Part shown: one piece after another, positions 1 through 8,083 of the stretch
Numbering within the stretch: position 1 is the stretch's first letter
Layout of the letters: each line of letters opens with the position of its first letter
NCBI GenBank assembly: GCA_012514505.1
Contig: JAAZAD010000144.1
Location: 1-33,436, forward strand
From: Rhodococcus sp. (in: high G+C Gram-positive bacteria)
GTDB lineage: Bacteria > Actinomycetota > Actinomycetes > Mycobacteriales > Mycobacteriaceae
Direction of reading: 5' to 3'
Length of the DNA: 33,436 nt
Notes under the pieces: model-generated
What the model saw: the letters and a program-made list of their open reading frames with translations, nothing else
Told to the model about the DNA's origin: nothing
Databases searched by the model: none
Made by a program: the position numbers and the translations under genes

Positions 1-225
1 GAGTCCGATCTGCTCGACATCCGCAACTTCGGTCAGAAGTCCATCGACGAGGTCAAGGTCAAGCTGCACTCGCTCGGCCTGTCCCTCAAGGACAGCCCGG
101 CATCGTTCGACCCCAGCACCGTTGCCGGTTACGACCCGGCCACCGGTACGTGGATCGACACGGACGCCGGTTCTTTCGGCGATGCCGAGGGCACCGAGGA
201 CTACGCCGAGACCGAACAGCTGTAG
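1..225 (+). CDS. rpoA: RNA polymerase alpha subunit, C-terminal fragment
   Basis: This is the last 74 codons of the alpha subunit, open at the left edge of the window and ending in TAG. The visible part begins inside the C-terminal domain: the motif [19 protein letters not shown] is the helix-hairpin-helix segment that contacts UP-element DNA and activators. It is followed by the short linker LGLSLKDSP and an acidic tail of about 40 residues ending in EQL, as is usual in actinobacterial alpha subunits. The next gene is rplQ, 32 bases downstream, which is the standard end of the ribosomal-protein operon. The assignment is secure from motif and context; the N-terminal assembly domain lies outside the window. 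Confidence 0.96.
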   Translation, partial: ESDLLDIRNFGQKSIDEVKVKLHSLGLSLKDSPASFDPSTVAGYDPATGTWIDTDAGSFGDAEGTEDYAETEQL

Positions 226-257
226 CAGCTCACAGTCCTTACTAGGAGATACTGATC

Positions 258-827
258 ATGCCCAAGCCCAAGAAGGGTGCCCGCTTCGGCGGGTCGGCTT
301 CGCACCAGAAGGCGATCTTCGCCAACCTGGCAACCGCGCTCTTCGAGCACGGTCGCATCACCACCACCGAGGCCAAGGCGAAGGCCCTGCGGCCCTACGC
401 CGAGAAGCTCGTCACGCACGCGAAGGCCGGCACGCTGGCTCACCGTCGTGAGGTTCTGAAGGTCATCCGCAACAAGGATGTCGTGCACACCCTGTTCGCG
501 GAGATCGGCCCGTTCTACGCGGACCGCGACGGCGGCTACACCCGCATCGTCAAGACCGTGCCCCGCAAGGGTGACAACGCTCCGATGGCCATCATCGAGC
601 TTGTCAAGGAGAAGACGGTGACCTCCGAGGCAGATCGCGCACGTCGCGTGAAGGCTTCGAAGGATGCGCCTGCCGCTCCTGCCGCAGACGAGAACGTTGT
701 GGAGGCCGTCGAGGCCGACGCCACGGATGCCGAGGTCGAGAACGCCGACGCAGTCGTCGACGCAATCGAGGACGAGAACGCTTCGGCCGCCGACGCGACC
801 GACGCCGACGAGGCCAAGAAGGACTAG
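258..827 (+). CDS. rplQ: 50S ribosomal protein L17
   Basis: Large-subunit ribosomal protein L17, 189 residues. The conserved body occupies about residues 1-120, from [20 protein letters not shown] to IIELVKEK. It includes the [19 protein letters not shown] region typical of the family. Residues from about 125 to the end are an extra tail rich in Ala, Asp and Glu that finishes in AKKD. Family members in many bacteria stop near 120-130 residues, so the tail is a lineage extension, as found in other actinobacteria. The ATG is preceded by AGGAGA at 244-249 with normal spacing. The gene follows rpoA in the same operon, and a strong hairpin lies 30 bases after the stop. Confidence 0.97.
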   Translation: MPKPKKGARFGGSASHQKAIFANLATALFEHGRITTTEAKAKALRPYAEKLVTHAKAGTLAHRREVLKVIRNKDVVHTLFAEIGPFYADRDGGYTRIVKTVPRKGDNAPMAIIELVKEKTVTSEADRARRVKASKDAPAAPAADENVVEAVEADATDAEVENADAVVDAIEDENASAADATDADEAKKD

Positions 828-832
828 TCCAC

Positions 833-1723
833 TTGGTTTCGGCACACGCTGAATCGAACGAGCCCGTCGTCCCCATTGGGGACGGCGGGCCCGTTTCGTA
901 TGAGACCCGCCGATTGCGGCTCGACATCGCTTATGACGGCACCGACTTCTCTGGGTGGGCACGTCAGAACAATCTTCGGACAGTGTGCGGTGAGATCGAA
1001 GAGAAGCTCGGCGCCGTGCTTCGAACTCCGCTGCAACTGACCGTCGCAGGCCGTACGGACGCCGGCGTGCATGCGGCAGGTCAGGTGGCGCATGTCGACG
1101 TGCCCGCTGATGCCGTGCCGGAGGACCCGTCCTTCCTGGTGCGCAGACTCGCGCGCTTCCTGCCCAAGGACGTGCGCGTCAAGCAGGTGTCGCTGGCTCC
1201 CGAACATTTCGACGCGCGATTCTCGGCGCTGCGCCGCCATTACGAGTATCGGCTGACCACTGCCCGGTACGGTGCCGACCCGTTGCGTGCACGTGATGTC
1301 GTGTCGTTCCCGAAGACTCTCGACCTGGACGTGATGCGGGAGGCGTCGTCGCGGTTGTTGGGGCTCAACGACTTCGCCGCATTCTGCAAGCGACGTGAGG
1401 GCGCTACCACCGTCCGCGACCTCCAACGGTTCGACTGGGTACAGGACGGGGACCTGTTCACCGCCTTTGTCAACGCGGATGCGTTCTGCTGGTCGATGGT
1501 GCGCAGTCTCGTGGGTGCGATCCTTACCGTGGGGGAGGGTAGACGCACGATCAGCTGGATCGACGATCTCCTGCAGGAATCCTCTCGATCGAGTTCGATC
1601 CTTGTTGCGCCGGCACACGGTCTTTCTCTCGTGCAGGTGGACTACCCGTCGGACGAAGACCTTGCCGCCCGCAACGTCACGACCCGCGACATCCGGCAAC
1701 TGCCTGGTCCTGGCTGCTGTTGA
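833..1723 (+). CDS. truA: tRNA pseudouridine(38-40) synthase TruA
   Basis: TruA isomerises uridines 38-40 in the anticodon stem-loop of many tRNAs. The core begins at [17 protein letters not shown]. It contains the catalytic-aspartate motif GRTDAGVHA, then RHYEYRL and the C-terminal [17 protein letters not shown] segment, all diagnostic of the family. The full frame gives 296 residues from a TTG at 833, which has AGAAGGA at 817-823 as ribosome-binding site. The first 27 residues are not conserved and are encoded by a strong hairpin. A second in-frame TTG at 914 starts right at the conserved core but has no clear ribosome-binding site. The 833 start is therefore preferred but uncertain. The location directly after rplQ matches mycobacteria. 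Confidence 0.93.
   Translation: MVSAHAESNEPVVPIGDGGPVSYETRRLRLDIAYDGTDFSGWARQNNLRTVCGEIEEKLGAVLRTPLQLTVAGRTDAGVHAAGQVAHVDVPADAVPEDPSFLVRRLARFLPKDVRVKQVSLAPEHFDARFSALRRHYEYRLTTARYGADPLRARDVVSFPKTLDLDVMREASSRLLGLNDFAAFCKRREGATTVRDLQRFDWVQDGDLFTAFVNADAFCWSMVRSLVGAILTVGEGRRTISWIDDLLQESSRSSSILVAPAHGLSLVQVDYPSDEDLAARNVTTRDIRQLPGPGCC
858..894 (+). terminator. Hairpin after rplQ, probable terminator or attenuator
   Basis: The left arm at 858-874 pairs with 878-894 around a three-base loop (ATT), giving 17 positions with one mismatch and one G-U pair. TTCGT follows, so the U-tract is poor, which is common for actinobacterial terminators. It lies 30 bases after the rplQ stop. It is also inside the reading frame of truA if the TTG at 833 is used, so it may act as an attenuator between the ribosomal operon and truA. 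Confidence 0.7.
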
Positions 1724-1825
1724 CCCACCGTTTCGTGGTTCGCGGCTGACCACAGGTGCGGCCGGAATACTGTGCTGCAGTGTGTGGTTGCGGAGGCAGA
1801 CGAACACTGACATCAGGGGGCTGGC

Positions 1826-2374
1826 ATGCAATTGATACTGATCTCCGGTAGTACCCGACAGGCATCCACGAATACTGCGGTACTCCGGTCGGTGCAACAG
1901 ATGGCACCGACCGGTACCGTCCTTGAGCTGTACACAGAATTGGCGGCACTGCCCGCATTCGACCCCGACGCCGACCGTGACCCGCTTCCAGAGGCGGTGG
2001 ATCGGCTCCGTAAAGCTGTCGCTTCCGCAGACGGTGTTCTGTTCTGCACGCCCGAGTATGCCGGGGCGCTTCCCGGTAGCGTCAAGAACCTGCTGGACTG
2101 GCTGGTCGGAGACGTCGTGCTCACCGATATGCCCGTGGCCTGGATCAATGTGTCGTCCGTTGCCGCGCCGACTGGTGGTGCGGGTGCGCATGGTGAACTC
2201 CGCACGGTGCTCGGGTACGTGCAGGCCGGGATCGTAGAAGAGGCATGCAGGCGAGTGCCCATGGCGCGCACGGACGTGAACGACGGTGTGGTCACCTCTC
2301 CGTCTCTGTTGGCGGAGTTCGAACAGGCTTTGCGGGCGCTGTCGGCTGCGGCGCGCCGATCAGCCGGCGAGTGA
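1826..2374 (+). CDS. NADPH-dependent FMN reductase family protein
   Basis: A 182-residue flavodoxin-fold oxidoreductase of the NADPH-dependent FMN reductase family. The phosphate-binding loop for FMN is ISGSTRQAS near the N-terminus. The second signature, TPEYAGALPGSVKNLLDWL at about residues 73-91, is the segment lining the isoalloxazine site in this family. Members reduce FMN, quinones or azo compounds with NAD(P)H; the substrate cannot be told from sequence. The ATG has CAGGGGG just upstream. The gene follows truA after 102 bases, and its last 15 bases overlap the 3' end of the oppositely oriented acyl-CoA dehydrogenase gene. A second member of the same family lies at 4173-4730. Confidence 0.88.
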   Translation: MQLILISGSTRQASTNTAVLRSVQQMAPTGTVLELYTELAALPAFDPDADRDPLPEAVDRLRKAVASADGVLFCTPEYAGALPGSVKNLLDWLVGDVVLTDMPVAWINVSSVAAPTGGAGAHGELRTVLGYVQAGIVEEACRRVPMARTDVNDGVVTSPSLLAEFEQALRALSAAARRSAGE

Positions 2375-3499
2375 CCGCGCGATCACCAAGCGCTGAATCT
2401 GGTTGGTGCCCTCGAAGATCTGCGTGATCTTGGCTTCGCGCATGTACCGCTCGACGGGGAAGTCTCTCGTGTAACCGTATCCGCCGAGGACCTGCACGGC
2501 GTCCGTCGTCACCTTCATGGCGGCATCGGTGGCGACCAGTTTGGCGACGCTCGCTTCGCGTGAGTAGGGGAGATTCGCGTCGCGGCGCCGGGCTGCGTTC
2601 AGGTAGGTGGCACGTGCCGAGTCGACCGCCGCCGCCATGTCGGCGAGTACGAATCCGAGGCCCTGATGGTCGATGATGCGCTTACCGAAAGCCGAGCGTT
2701 CCTTCGCATAGGCGACCGCGTCGTCCAACGCACGTTGCGCAAGTCCGACCGCCACAGCCGCGATACCGAGTCGCCCCGAATCCAAGGCGCTGAACGCGAT
2801 GGACAGGCCGTCCCCCTCCTTGCCGATGATCCGGTCCGCCGAAACGAGCGCATCGTCGTAGTACGCCGACGTGGTCGGTACGGCGTGCAGGCCCATTTTC
2901 TCTTCGGGCTTCCCGAACGTGAGGCCTTCGGTGTTCTTGTCCACCAGAAAGCACGAGATGCCCTTGGACCTCTCGCCGGTCCGCGCGAAGAGGGTGTAGA
3001 AGTCCGCGTTGCCGCCATTGGTGATCCATGCCTTGGTTCCGCTGATGCGGTACCCGTCGTCTGTCCGGGTGGCGCGGCAGGCAAGCGCGGCAGCATCGGA
3101 ACCGGCATGAGGTTCGGACAGGCTGTAGGCGCCGATGGTGTTTCCGCCGAGCATGTCCGGCAACCAGCGGCTCTTCTGCTCTTCGGTACCACGCGTGCTC
3201 AGTGGGAAGCAGGACAAGCTGTGCACGCTCACCGCCACCGCGACCGCAGCCCAGCGTGACGCGAGTTCTTCGATGACCTGTAGGTACACCTCGTAGGGCT
3301 GACCTCCGCCGCCGAATTCCTCCGGATACGGCAGGCTGAGCAGTCCGGCTGCACCCAACTGCGCGAACACGCCATCGGGCAGCGTCTCCGACCGTTCGCA
3401 CTCGTTGACCACAGGTTCGAGGACCTTGTCTGCCACGTCGCGGGTCAGATCGATGAGATCGTAGGCCTCACGGGTGGGAAGGAGGCGGTCGACAGCCAT
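2360..3499 (-). CDS. Acyl-CoA dehydrogenase
   Basis: A FAD-dependent acyl-CoA dehydrogenase of 379 residues, the normal length for the family, catalysing alpha,beta-desaturation of acyl-CoA thioesters. Recognisable segments in order are the N-terminal helical domain (PYPEEFGGGG), the FAD/substrate motif YSLSEPHAGSD, the KAWITNGG beta-domain, the ERSAFGKRIIDHQGLGF helix, QVLGGYGYTRDFPVERYMREAKI, and IFEGTNQIQRLVIAR. The Glu of FEGTNQ is at the usual catalytic-base position. The open frame extends upstream to 3655, but the ATG at 3499 gives the family N-terminus and has CGGAG at normal spacing. The gene is divergent from the TetR gene at 3560, so that repressor probably controls it. The acyl substrate is not predictable from the sequence alone. 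Confidence 0.93.
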   Translation of the reverse strand: MAVDRLLPTREAYDLIDLTRDVADKVLEPVVNECERSETLPDGVFAQLGAAGLLSLPYPEEFGGGGQPYEVYLQVIEELASRWAAVAVAVSVHSLSCFPLSTRGTEEQKSRWLPDMLGGNTIGAYSLSEPHAGSDAAALACRATRTDDGYRISGTKAWITNGGNADFYTLFARTGERSKGISCFLVDKNTEGLTFGKPEEKMGLHAVPTTSAYYDDALVSADRIIGKEGDGLSIAFSALDSGRLGIAAVAVGLAQRALDDAVAYAKERSAFGKRIIDHQGLGFVLADMAAAVDSARATYLNAARRRDANLPYSREASVAKLVATDAAMKVTTDAVQVLGGYGYTRDFPVERYMREAKITQIFEGTNQIQRLVIARSLAG

Positions 3500-3530
3500 G
3501 TGTGCACTCCGATGTCGTTGCAATGGTACT

Positions 3531-3556
3531 GAGACTGATACTGCAGTATCGTTCTC
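3531..3556. promoter_or_regulatory. Palindromic operator candidate between ACAD and TetR genes
   Basis: The core 3537-3550 (GATACTGCAGTATC) is a perfect 14-base palindrome. It extends to a 26-base imperfect palindrome, GAGA at the left end matching TCTC at the right, with two mismatched pairs. It lies between the divergent genes and overlaps a -10-like TATCGT at 3547-3552, placed seven bases before the TetR ATG. This is the expected layout for a TetR-family operator that represses both genes. Binding is inferred, not shown. Confidence 0.65.
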
Positions 3557-3559
3557 GGT

Positions 3560-4147
3560 ATGGCAAGACTGGATCGGCGGGGTGGCCCCACCAAGCGGCA
3601 GAAGGTGCTGCTCGACAACCTCGTTGCACTGTTTCTTGCCGAAGGATTCGCGCACATGACGCTCGAGGACATGGCTGCTGCCGTTCGCTGCTCTAAGACG
3701 ACGTTGTATGCGTTGGCCGAGAACAAGGACGAATTGGTGCGAGTCGTGGCGATCACCTTCTTCAGACGAGCGGCCGAGACCGTCGAGTCAGCTCTGGTGG
3801 GAATCGACGACGCTTCGGAACGAATCGCCTGCTACCTGACGGCGGTCGGGGACCAGCTGGCGCCGGCATCGGCGCAGTTCATGAATGATGTGGAATCCAC
3901 ACCGGCGGGACGGGAAATCTATGCGCAGAACACCCGCATCGCCGCCGAACGCGTGCGCGACCTGATCGACGACGGCGTTCGGACCGGCAAGTTTCGTTCG
4001 GTACACGCCGGATTCGTCGCGGACGTAGCCGCGAATACGATGAACAGAATTCAGCAGCGCGAGGTATCGAAGTCGACCGGATTGGACGACGCCCAGGCAT
4101 ACCGTGAACTGGCGGCCTTGATCACGGCAGGACTGGAACACCGGTAA
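3560..4147 (+). CDS. TetR-family transcriptional regulator
   Basis: A 195-residue TetR-type repressor. The N-terminal helix-turn-helix covers about residues 20-60, with the recognisable pattern LEDMAAAVRCSKTTLYALAENKDEL. The remaining C-terminal part is the all-helical ligand-binding and dimerisation domain, which is variable in this family. There is no Shine-Dalgarno sequence. Instead, a -10-like TATCGT ends seven bases before the ATG, which suggests a leaderless transcript. The shared palindromic intergenic region suggests autorepression and control of the divergent acyl-CoA dehydrogenase. The ligand is probably an acyl-CoA or related compound, by inference from the neighbour only. A flavin reductase gene follows 25 bases downstream and may be co-transcribed. 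Confidence 0.9.
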   Translation: MARLDRRGGPTKRQKVLLDNLVALFLAEGFAHMTLEDMAAAVRCSKTTLYALAENKDELVRVVAITFFRRAAETVESALVGIDDASERIACYLTAVGDQLAPASAQFMNDVESTPAGREIYAQNTRIAAERVRDLIDDGVRTGKFRSVHAGFVADVAANTMNRIQQREVSKSTGLDDAQAYRELAALITAGLEHR

Positions 4148-4172
4148 TCGACCGGGTGGAAGGAGCGCGGCG

Positions 4173-4730
4173 ATGCGCGAAGAGCGGTTGCGGGTCGAAG
4201 TGATCATCGGGTCGGTACGCGAGGGCCGAATCGGACCTCGCGTCGCGGAGTGGATCGTCGACCACATTCGCGCTCGCCCCGAGTTCGACTGCGGCGTCAT
4301 CGACCTCGTGGATGCAGCACTACCGATGGACTTTTCGTCTACCCCCGAAACGGAAGCCTTCCGGCGGCGCATCGACCGAGCCGATGCATTCGTCGTCGTC
4401 ACTGCGGAGTACAACCACGGTTACCCGGCCGCCCTGAAGACCGCCTTCGACACGCTGAAATACGAATGGCGCGGCAAACCGGTCGGATTCGTCTCGTACG
4501 GAGGACCGGCAGGGGGCGTGCGGGCCGTCGAACAGTTGCGACAGGTGGTCGCCGAACTGCATATGGTGTCGGTACGTCAATCCATCGGCTTCCAGAGCGC
4601 ACGGAAGCAACTCGCTGCCGCCGAGGTCGACGCGATGATCAACGACTCGGCGCAACGAATGCTCGACCAGTTGACGTGGTGGGCGAACGCAACCAGAACT
4701 TGCGCCGCAACGTCGCCCTACCCGGGGTGA
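4173..4730 (+). CDS. NAD(P)H-dependent FMN reductase family protein
   Basis: A 185-residue flavodoxin-like oxidoreductase. The FMN phosphate loop is IIGSVREGRIGPRVAEW near residues 11-27. The second family signature, TAEYNHGYPAALKTAFDTL, follows in the middle of the protein, then KPVGFVSYGG. This subfamily reduces FMN or quinones with NAD(P)H. A strong GGAAGGAG at 4157-4164 precedes the ATG. It lies 25 bases after the TetR gene on the same strand, so the two probably form one transcript, perhaps supplying reduced flavin for chemistry linked to the acyl-CoA dehydrogenase. Its stop is seven bases from the convergent stop of eccE. Confidence 0.88.
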   Translation: MREERLRVEVIIGSVREGRIGPRVAEWIVDHIRARPEFDCGVIDLVDAALPMDFSSTPETEAFRRRIDRADAFVVVTAEYNHGYPAALKTAFDTLKYEWRGKPVGFVSYGGPAGGVRAVEQLRQVVAELHMVSVRQSIGFQSARKQLAAAEVDAMINDSAQRMLDQLTWWANATRTCAATSPYPG

Positions 4731-4737
4731 TACGCGA

Positions 4738-6378
4738 TCAGTACGCAGGCTGGAAATGCTCGAGGGTGCGCGGCCGACCGATGTACGCGGTTTCGGAGGA
4801 GATGGTCACGAGTGTCAGCTCGATGCTCGTGCCGGCCGTCGACAACATGATCCGGTCGCCGATCGCGTTGGGCTGAACGATCGACAGATCCGGCTCGGCC
4901 GCGGGCCACTGGCTGGCATCACCGTATAGGTAGATCGCGGTCACGCCGGCACGAGACGGCAGCGCGCTCACACCGTCGAACACAACGGTGTTGAAGCGGT
5001 TCTCCGTCTGCGGGTGTTGGCCCGCGAGACGCAATCTGTCGTCGGTTGCGATGGAATCGATGAACGGCGCCCACGCATCCGGACGGTCGGTGTGGATAAG
5101 GACCCGTGCGCCTGTTGCAATCGCTCGGAACAGCAACTGCTGAGCCAGATACATCTCGCCCGCCACGTAGACCGTCGAGATGCCCAAACCTGCGATACGC
5201 GCGGTGATTCCGTGGCCCCCGTCGTCGGAACCGACGAGCTGGCCACAACCGGCGGGCGGTAGCGACAGCGCGTCCAGCGAGTGCAGTGGGATGTCCCGAA
5301 AGAGCGAACGACCGTCTGCGTCGGTGATGGCGATCGGAAGGTTCGCGAGGAGCCCGTCGCGGTGACGTCCGCTCATCGAGACGAGACCGGGAATCGTCAA
5401 CGGGTCGATCGGCGTGGGCGTGGTGATCCGGAACCCGGCAGCCACCTGCACCTGATCCTCGATCGAACCGGGCCGGAGTCGGACCGTCACCGTGGTGCCC
5501 AGGCTGGACGGAACCCACAGCTTCGCCAGCAGTTCCTTCGTCAGAGCGCGGGGCTCGATCTCGTATCCGGTGTTGGATACGCCCGGCAAGGTGACGTCGT
5601 GCCACGTCTCCTCGAGGGCAGTAGGAACGACGCCCCGACTGACCTGTAGTGCTGCGGAGTCGACCTCGGGAGCGGTCAGGATTCTTGCGCGGCAACCGTT
5701 GTCGTCGAGCGTACGGACAATTCGGTTGGCCGCGATCGTGATGCATCGCGAGGCACCCTCGCGGCCGCCACCACGACGATCGACCGAGTCCTTGCCGGCC
5801 AATGCGTCGAAGCGCAGCACCACCCAGACCGTGCGGGTGGCGGTCGCGGGAAGGGGTCCGACGAGACGGTCGTACACCTCGGTCGCCGGACTGCCTGCCG
5901 CCGCTCGGTATCCGTGACTGACGATGTCGATACCGCTCAACGAAATGTCGTGCTGCGTGAGGCACGAGGCCAGAGCTGATGTCGGCAACAGGTGGGTGGA
6001 CTGAAAACTACCCGGGGCAATCTGAGTCAGGTTTCCGTGCGGTGGGAGAACTTCCACCACGGCAACGACGTTGGTGCCGTCCCAGCGAAGACCGATGTTC
6101 TGATCCGTGGGAGCTTCGTAGTCGACCGCCCGGGTGATGCTGTACTCCGGTTTGGTCGAGTAGTGCCACGCTGTGCGAATCCAATCGACTGTCGACCAGC
6201 CGCGCACCCGAATCAACGCGACTGCCATGAATACCAATCCGATGGCGAGACAGATCCAGATCGACAATCCGCAGATACCCGCAACGAGCGCGAAAACGAG
6301 TCCGACCACCTGAGCAATCACCAGATCCCCGGCGGTGAACCACAGAGCTGACGCACGACTTCCACGAGACCGGTTCAC
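4738..6378 (-). CDS. eccE: Type VII secretion protein EccE
   Basis: EccE is a membrane component of the ESX type VII machine and sits at the periphery of the complex. The protein has two adjacent hydrophobic N-terminal helices, within about residues 11-57, followed by a long soluble domain of nearly 490 residues. The early segment around TVDWIRTAWHYS and the region LRWDGTNVVAVVEVLPP match the layout of EccE proteins. The frame is open to a TTG at 6393, but GTG at 6378 is preferred because GGGAGGGA lies at ideal spacing upstream of it; this gives 546 residues. It is divergent from eccB across 115 bases. The M. tuberculosis ESX-4 locus lacks an eccE, so its presence here is notable. Confidence 0.87.
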   Translation of the reverse strand: MNRSRGSRASALWFTAGDLVIAQVVGLVFALVAGICGLSIWICLAIGLVFMAVALIRVRGWSTVDWIRTAWHYSTKPEYSITRAVDYEAPTDQNIGLRWDGTNVVAVVEVLPPHGNLTQIAPGSFQSTHLLPTSALASCLTQHDISLSGIDIVSHGYRAAAGSPATEVYDRLVGPLPATATRTVWVVLRFDALAGKDSVDRRGGGREGASRCITIAANRIVRTLDDNGCRARILTAPEVDSAALQVSRGVVPTALEETWHDVTLPGVSNTGYEIEPRALTKELLAKLWVPSSLGTTVTVRLRPGSIEDQVQVAAGFRITTPTPIDPLTIPGLVSMSGRHRDGLLANLPIAITDADGRSLFRDIPLHSLDALSLPPAGCGQLVGSDDGGHGITARIAGLGISTVYVAGEMYLAQQLLFRAIATGARVLIHTDRPDAWAPFIDSIATDDRLRLAGQHPQTENRFNTVVFDGVSALPSRAGVTAIYLYGDASQWPAAEPDLSIVQPNAIGDRIMLSTAGTSIELTLVTISSETAYIGRPRTLEHFQPAY

Positions 6379-6394
6379 GAATTCCCTCCCCAAC

Positions 6395-6418
6395 TACCCG
6401 AACCCAGCGGTTCGGGTA
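6395..6418. repeat. Inverted repeat in the eccE-eccB intergenic region
   Basis: Perfect 10-base arms TACCCGAACC (6395-6404) and GGTTCGGGTA (6409-6418) are separated by CAGC. It lies 16 bases upstream of the eccE GTG and 75 bases upstream of the eccB ATG. It could be an operator for a regulator of both genes, or a hairpin in the eccE 5' leader just before its ribosome-binding site. There is no T-run after it on either strand, so a terminator is unlikely. Confidence 0.6.
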
Positions 6419-6493
6419 CCCCGTCCACTGCAATGACGTTTGAGGGAACTGTACTGTGTCACGTCGAGAGCCGTGCAGTACGGGGGAGGAACA

Positions 6494-7963
6494 ATGGCTG
6501 TAACACCCACTACCAAGTGGCAGGTCAACGGATACCGCTTCTTGGTTCGGCGCATGGAACACGCGCTGGTACGTCGTGACGTGCGGATGCTTCACGACCC
6601 GATGCGATCGCAGTCCCGCGCTCTGGTCGTCGGTATCGTCCTTGCCTCACTCGGGCTCGGTGCTTGCGGCGCGCTGGCCCTGTTCAAGCCACAGGACAAG
6701 CTCGGTGATTCGGCGATCGTCATGGGCAGAGACACCGGCGCCCTGTACGTGAAATACGAGGACACGCTGCGCCCTGTGCTGAACCTTGCGTCCGCCCGCC
6801 TCATCGCCGGCGGCCCGGAAGAGCCTGCCGAGGTCAAGGAGTCGGAACTCGACACCGTGGCACGCGGGGCGCTCGTGGGCATCCCGGGCGCACCATCCTC
6901 GCTGAACCATGGCAGCCAGGCGCCGTGGACCGTGTGCGACACCATCGACAACGGCACTTCTTCCGTCACCAAGACCTCGGTTCTGGTCGGTGAAGCCCCG
7001 GACCGCGACGGTGTGAACGAATTGGCCACCTCGGAAGTGCTTTTGGTGTCGAACTCCAACAAGGACTACCTGGTGTACGACGGCAAGCGCGCCGAAGTCG
7101 ACCTGACCGAGACATCGATCACGCGCGCGCTGGGAATCGAACAGGCGCGGCCGAGGCCGGTCAGCCAAGGCCTGATCAACTCGATTCCGGAGGTCCGCGA
7201 GATCGTGTCGCCCGCGATCCGCGATGCGGGTGAGCGTCCCGACTTCTCGGCGGACGGCATGGAAGTCGGATCGGTGTTCCAGGTGAGCATCGGTGGCGAG
7301 AAGGAACACTATGTGGTGCTGACGGACGGGATCCAGAAGATCAGTCAGGCAGTCGCGAAACTGATCTTCTTCGACGACGATCAGGGTGACACCGAGATGT
7401 CGACCGTGGGTGCGTCCACCATGGGTGGGTACCCGACCGCGTCGGAGGGTCTTTCGGTCGGCCACTACCCGGAGTCCGTCTCGGATGTAGTAGGGGCAGA
7501 CCAGAACCCGGTCAGCTGCGTGAGTTGGCGACCGCTGACGGAATCGGCCGAAGCGTCGGAAGGCGTTCCGGGTGCGGAGTTGAACCTCGTCGCAGGTCGC
7601 ACTCTGCCGATCGATGCGGACGCGAAGCCGGTGCGGTTGGCGCAGGCAGACGGTGGGGGAGACAACGCCGACGAGGTGCTCGTGCGGTCCGGTAGCGGCG
7701 GATTCGTACAGGCCACCGGTCTCGAGCCCAGCAGTACGCGCCAGGACGGCATCTTCTACATCGCCGACACCGGTGTGCGTTTCGGCATCAAGGACGCAGA
7801 GACCGCGAAGATGCTCGGCTTGGAGGGCGCGCCGTCACGTGCGCCGTGGCAGATGATGGAACTGCTTGGTCCCGGGCCCGCGCTGAGTCAGAAGGCGGCC
7901 CTGGTCGCCCACGACGGTGTGGCACCCGATTCCAAGGGCGCACTGCCCGCCTCCGGTAGCTGA
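6494..7963 (+). CDS. eccB: Type VII secretion protein EccB
   Basis: EccB is the single-pass membrane subunit of the ESX complex with a large periplasmic domain. This 489-residue protein begins MAVTPTTKWQVNGYRFLVRRMEHALVRRD with the sequence divided over the characteristic cytoplasmic N-terminus. The one transmembrane helix is at about residues 39-62 (ALVVGIVLASLGLGACGALALF). The periplasmic part contains the family motif GIPGAPSSL near residue 130 and repeats of the YIADTGVRFGI kind near the C-terminus. The frame is open from 6440, but the ATG at 6494 has GGGGGAGGA immediately upstream. It is divergent from eccE and convergent with mycP, and a bidirectional hairpin lies in the gap after its stop. 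Confidence 0.95.
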   Translation: MAVTPTTKWQVNGYRFLVRRMEHALVRRDVRMLHDPMRSQSRALVVGIVLASLGLGACGALALFKPQDKLGDSAIVMGRDTGALYVKYEDTLRPVLNLASARLIAGGPEEPAEVKESELDTVARGALVGIPGAPSSLNHGSQAPWTVCDTIDNGTSSVTKTSVLVGEAPDRDGVNELATSEVLLVSNSNKDYLVYDGKRAEVDLTETSITRALGIEQARPRPVSQGLINSIPEVREIVSPAIRDAGERPDFSADGMEVGSVFQVSIGGEKEHYVVLTDGIQKISQAVAKLIFFDDDQGDTEMSTVGASTMGGYPTASEGLSVGHYPESVSDVVGADQNPVSCVSWRPLTESAEASEGVPGAELNLVAGRTLPIDADAKPVRLAQADGGGDNADEVLVRSGSGGFVQATGLEPSSTRQDGIFYIADTGVRFGIKDAETAKMLGLEGAPSRAPWQMMELLGPGPALSQKAALVAHDGVAPDSKGALPASGS

Positions 7964-8012
7964 CGGCAGACGGGCACCCGGGCAGTTCGGCAACCAGGGG
8001 AGACCCGAAACA

Positions 8013-8059
8013 AACAGCAGCAGGGCGGTACCGAATGTCGGTACCGCCCCGCTGCTGTT
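8013..8059. terminator. Bidirectional terminator between eccB and mycP
   Basis: A 20-base arm at 8013-8032 pairs with 8040-8059 with one mismatch around a seven-base loop. It lies between the convergent stops of eccB (7963) and mycP (8084). The left side is preceded by an A-rich stretch (GAAACAAA), which would give a partial U-tract for leftward transcription. Position and stability support a two-way terminator. Confidence 0.8.
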
Positions 8060-8083
8060 CTCAGTTGTTCCGGCTGGTCGTAC

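Noticed and set aside
824-2191. 455-codon minus-strand frame opposite truA and the first FMN reductase gene
   Set aside because: Composition is rich in Arg, His and Gly without domain motifs, and both genes on the plus strand have clear family signatures.
3500-3655. N-terminal extension of the acyl-CoA dehydrogenase into the tetR gene
   Set aside because: It would run through the operator and the tetR start; the ATG at 3499 has a good ribosome-binding site and matches the usual protein length.
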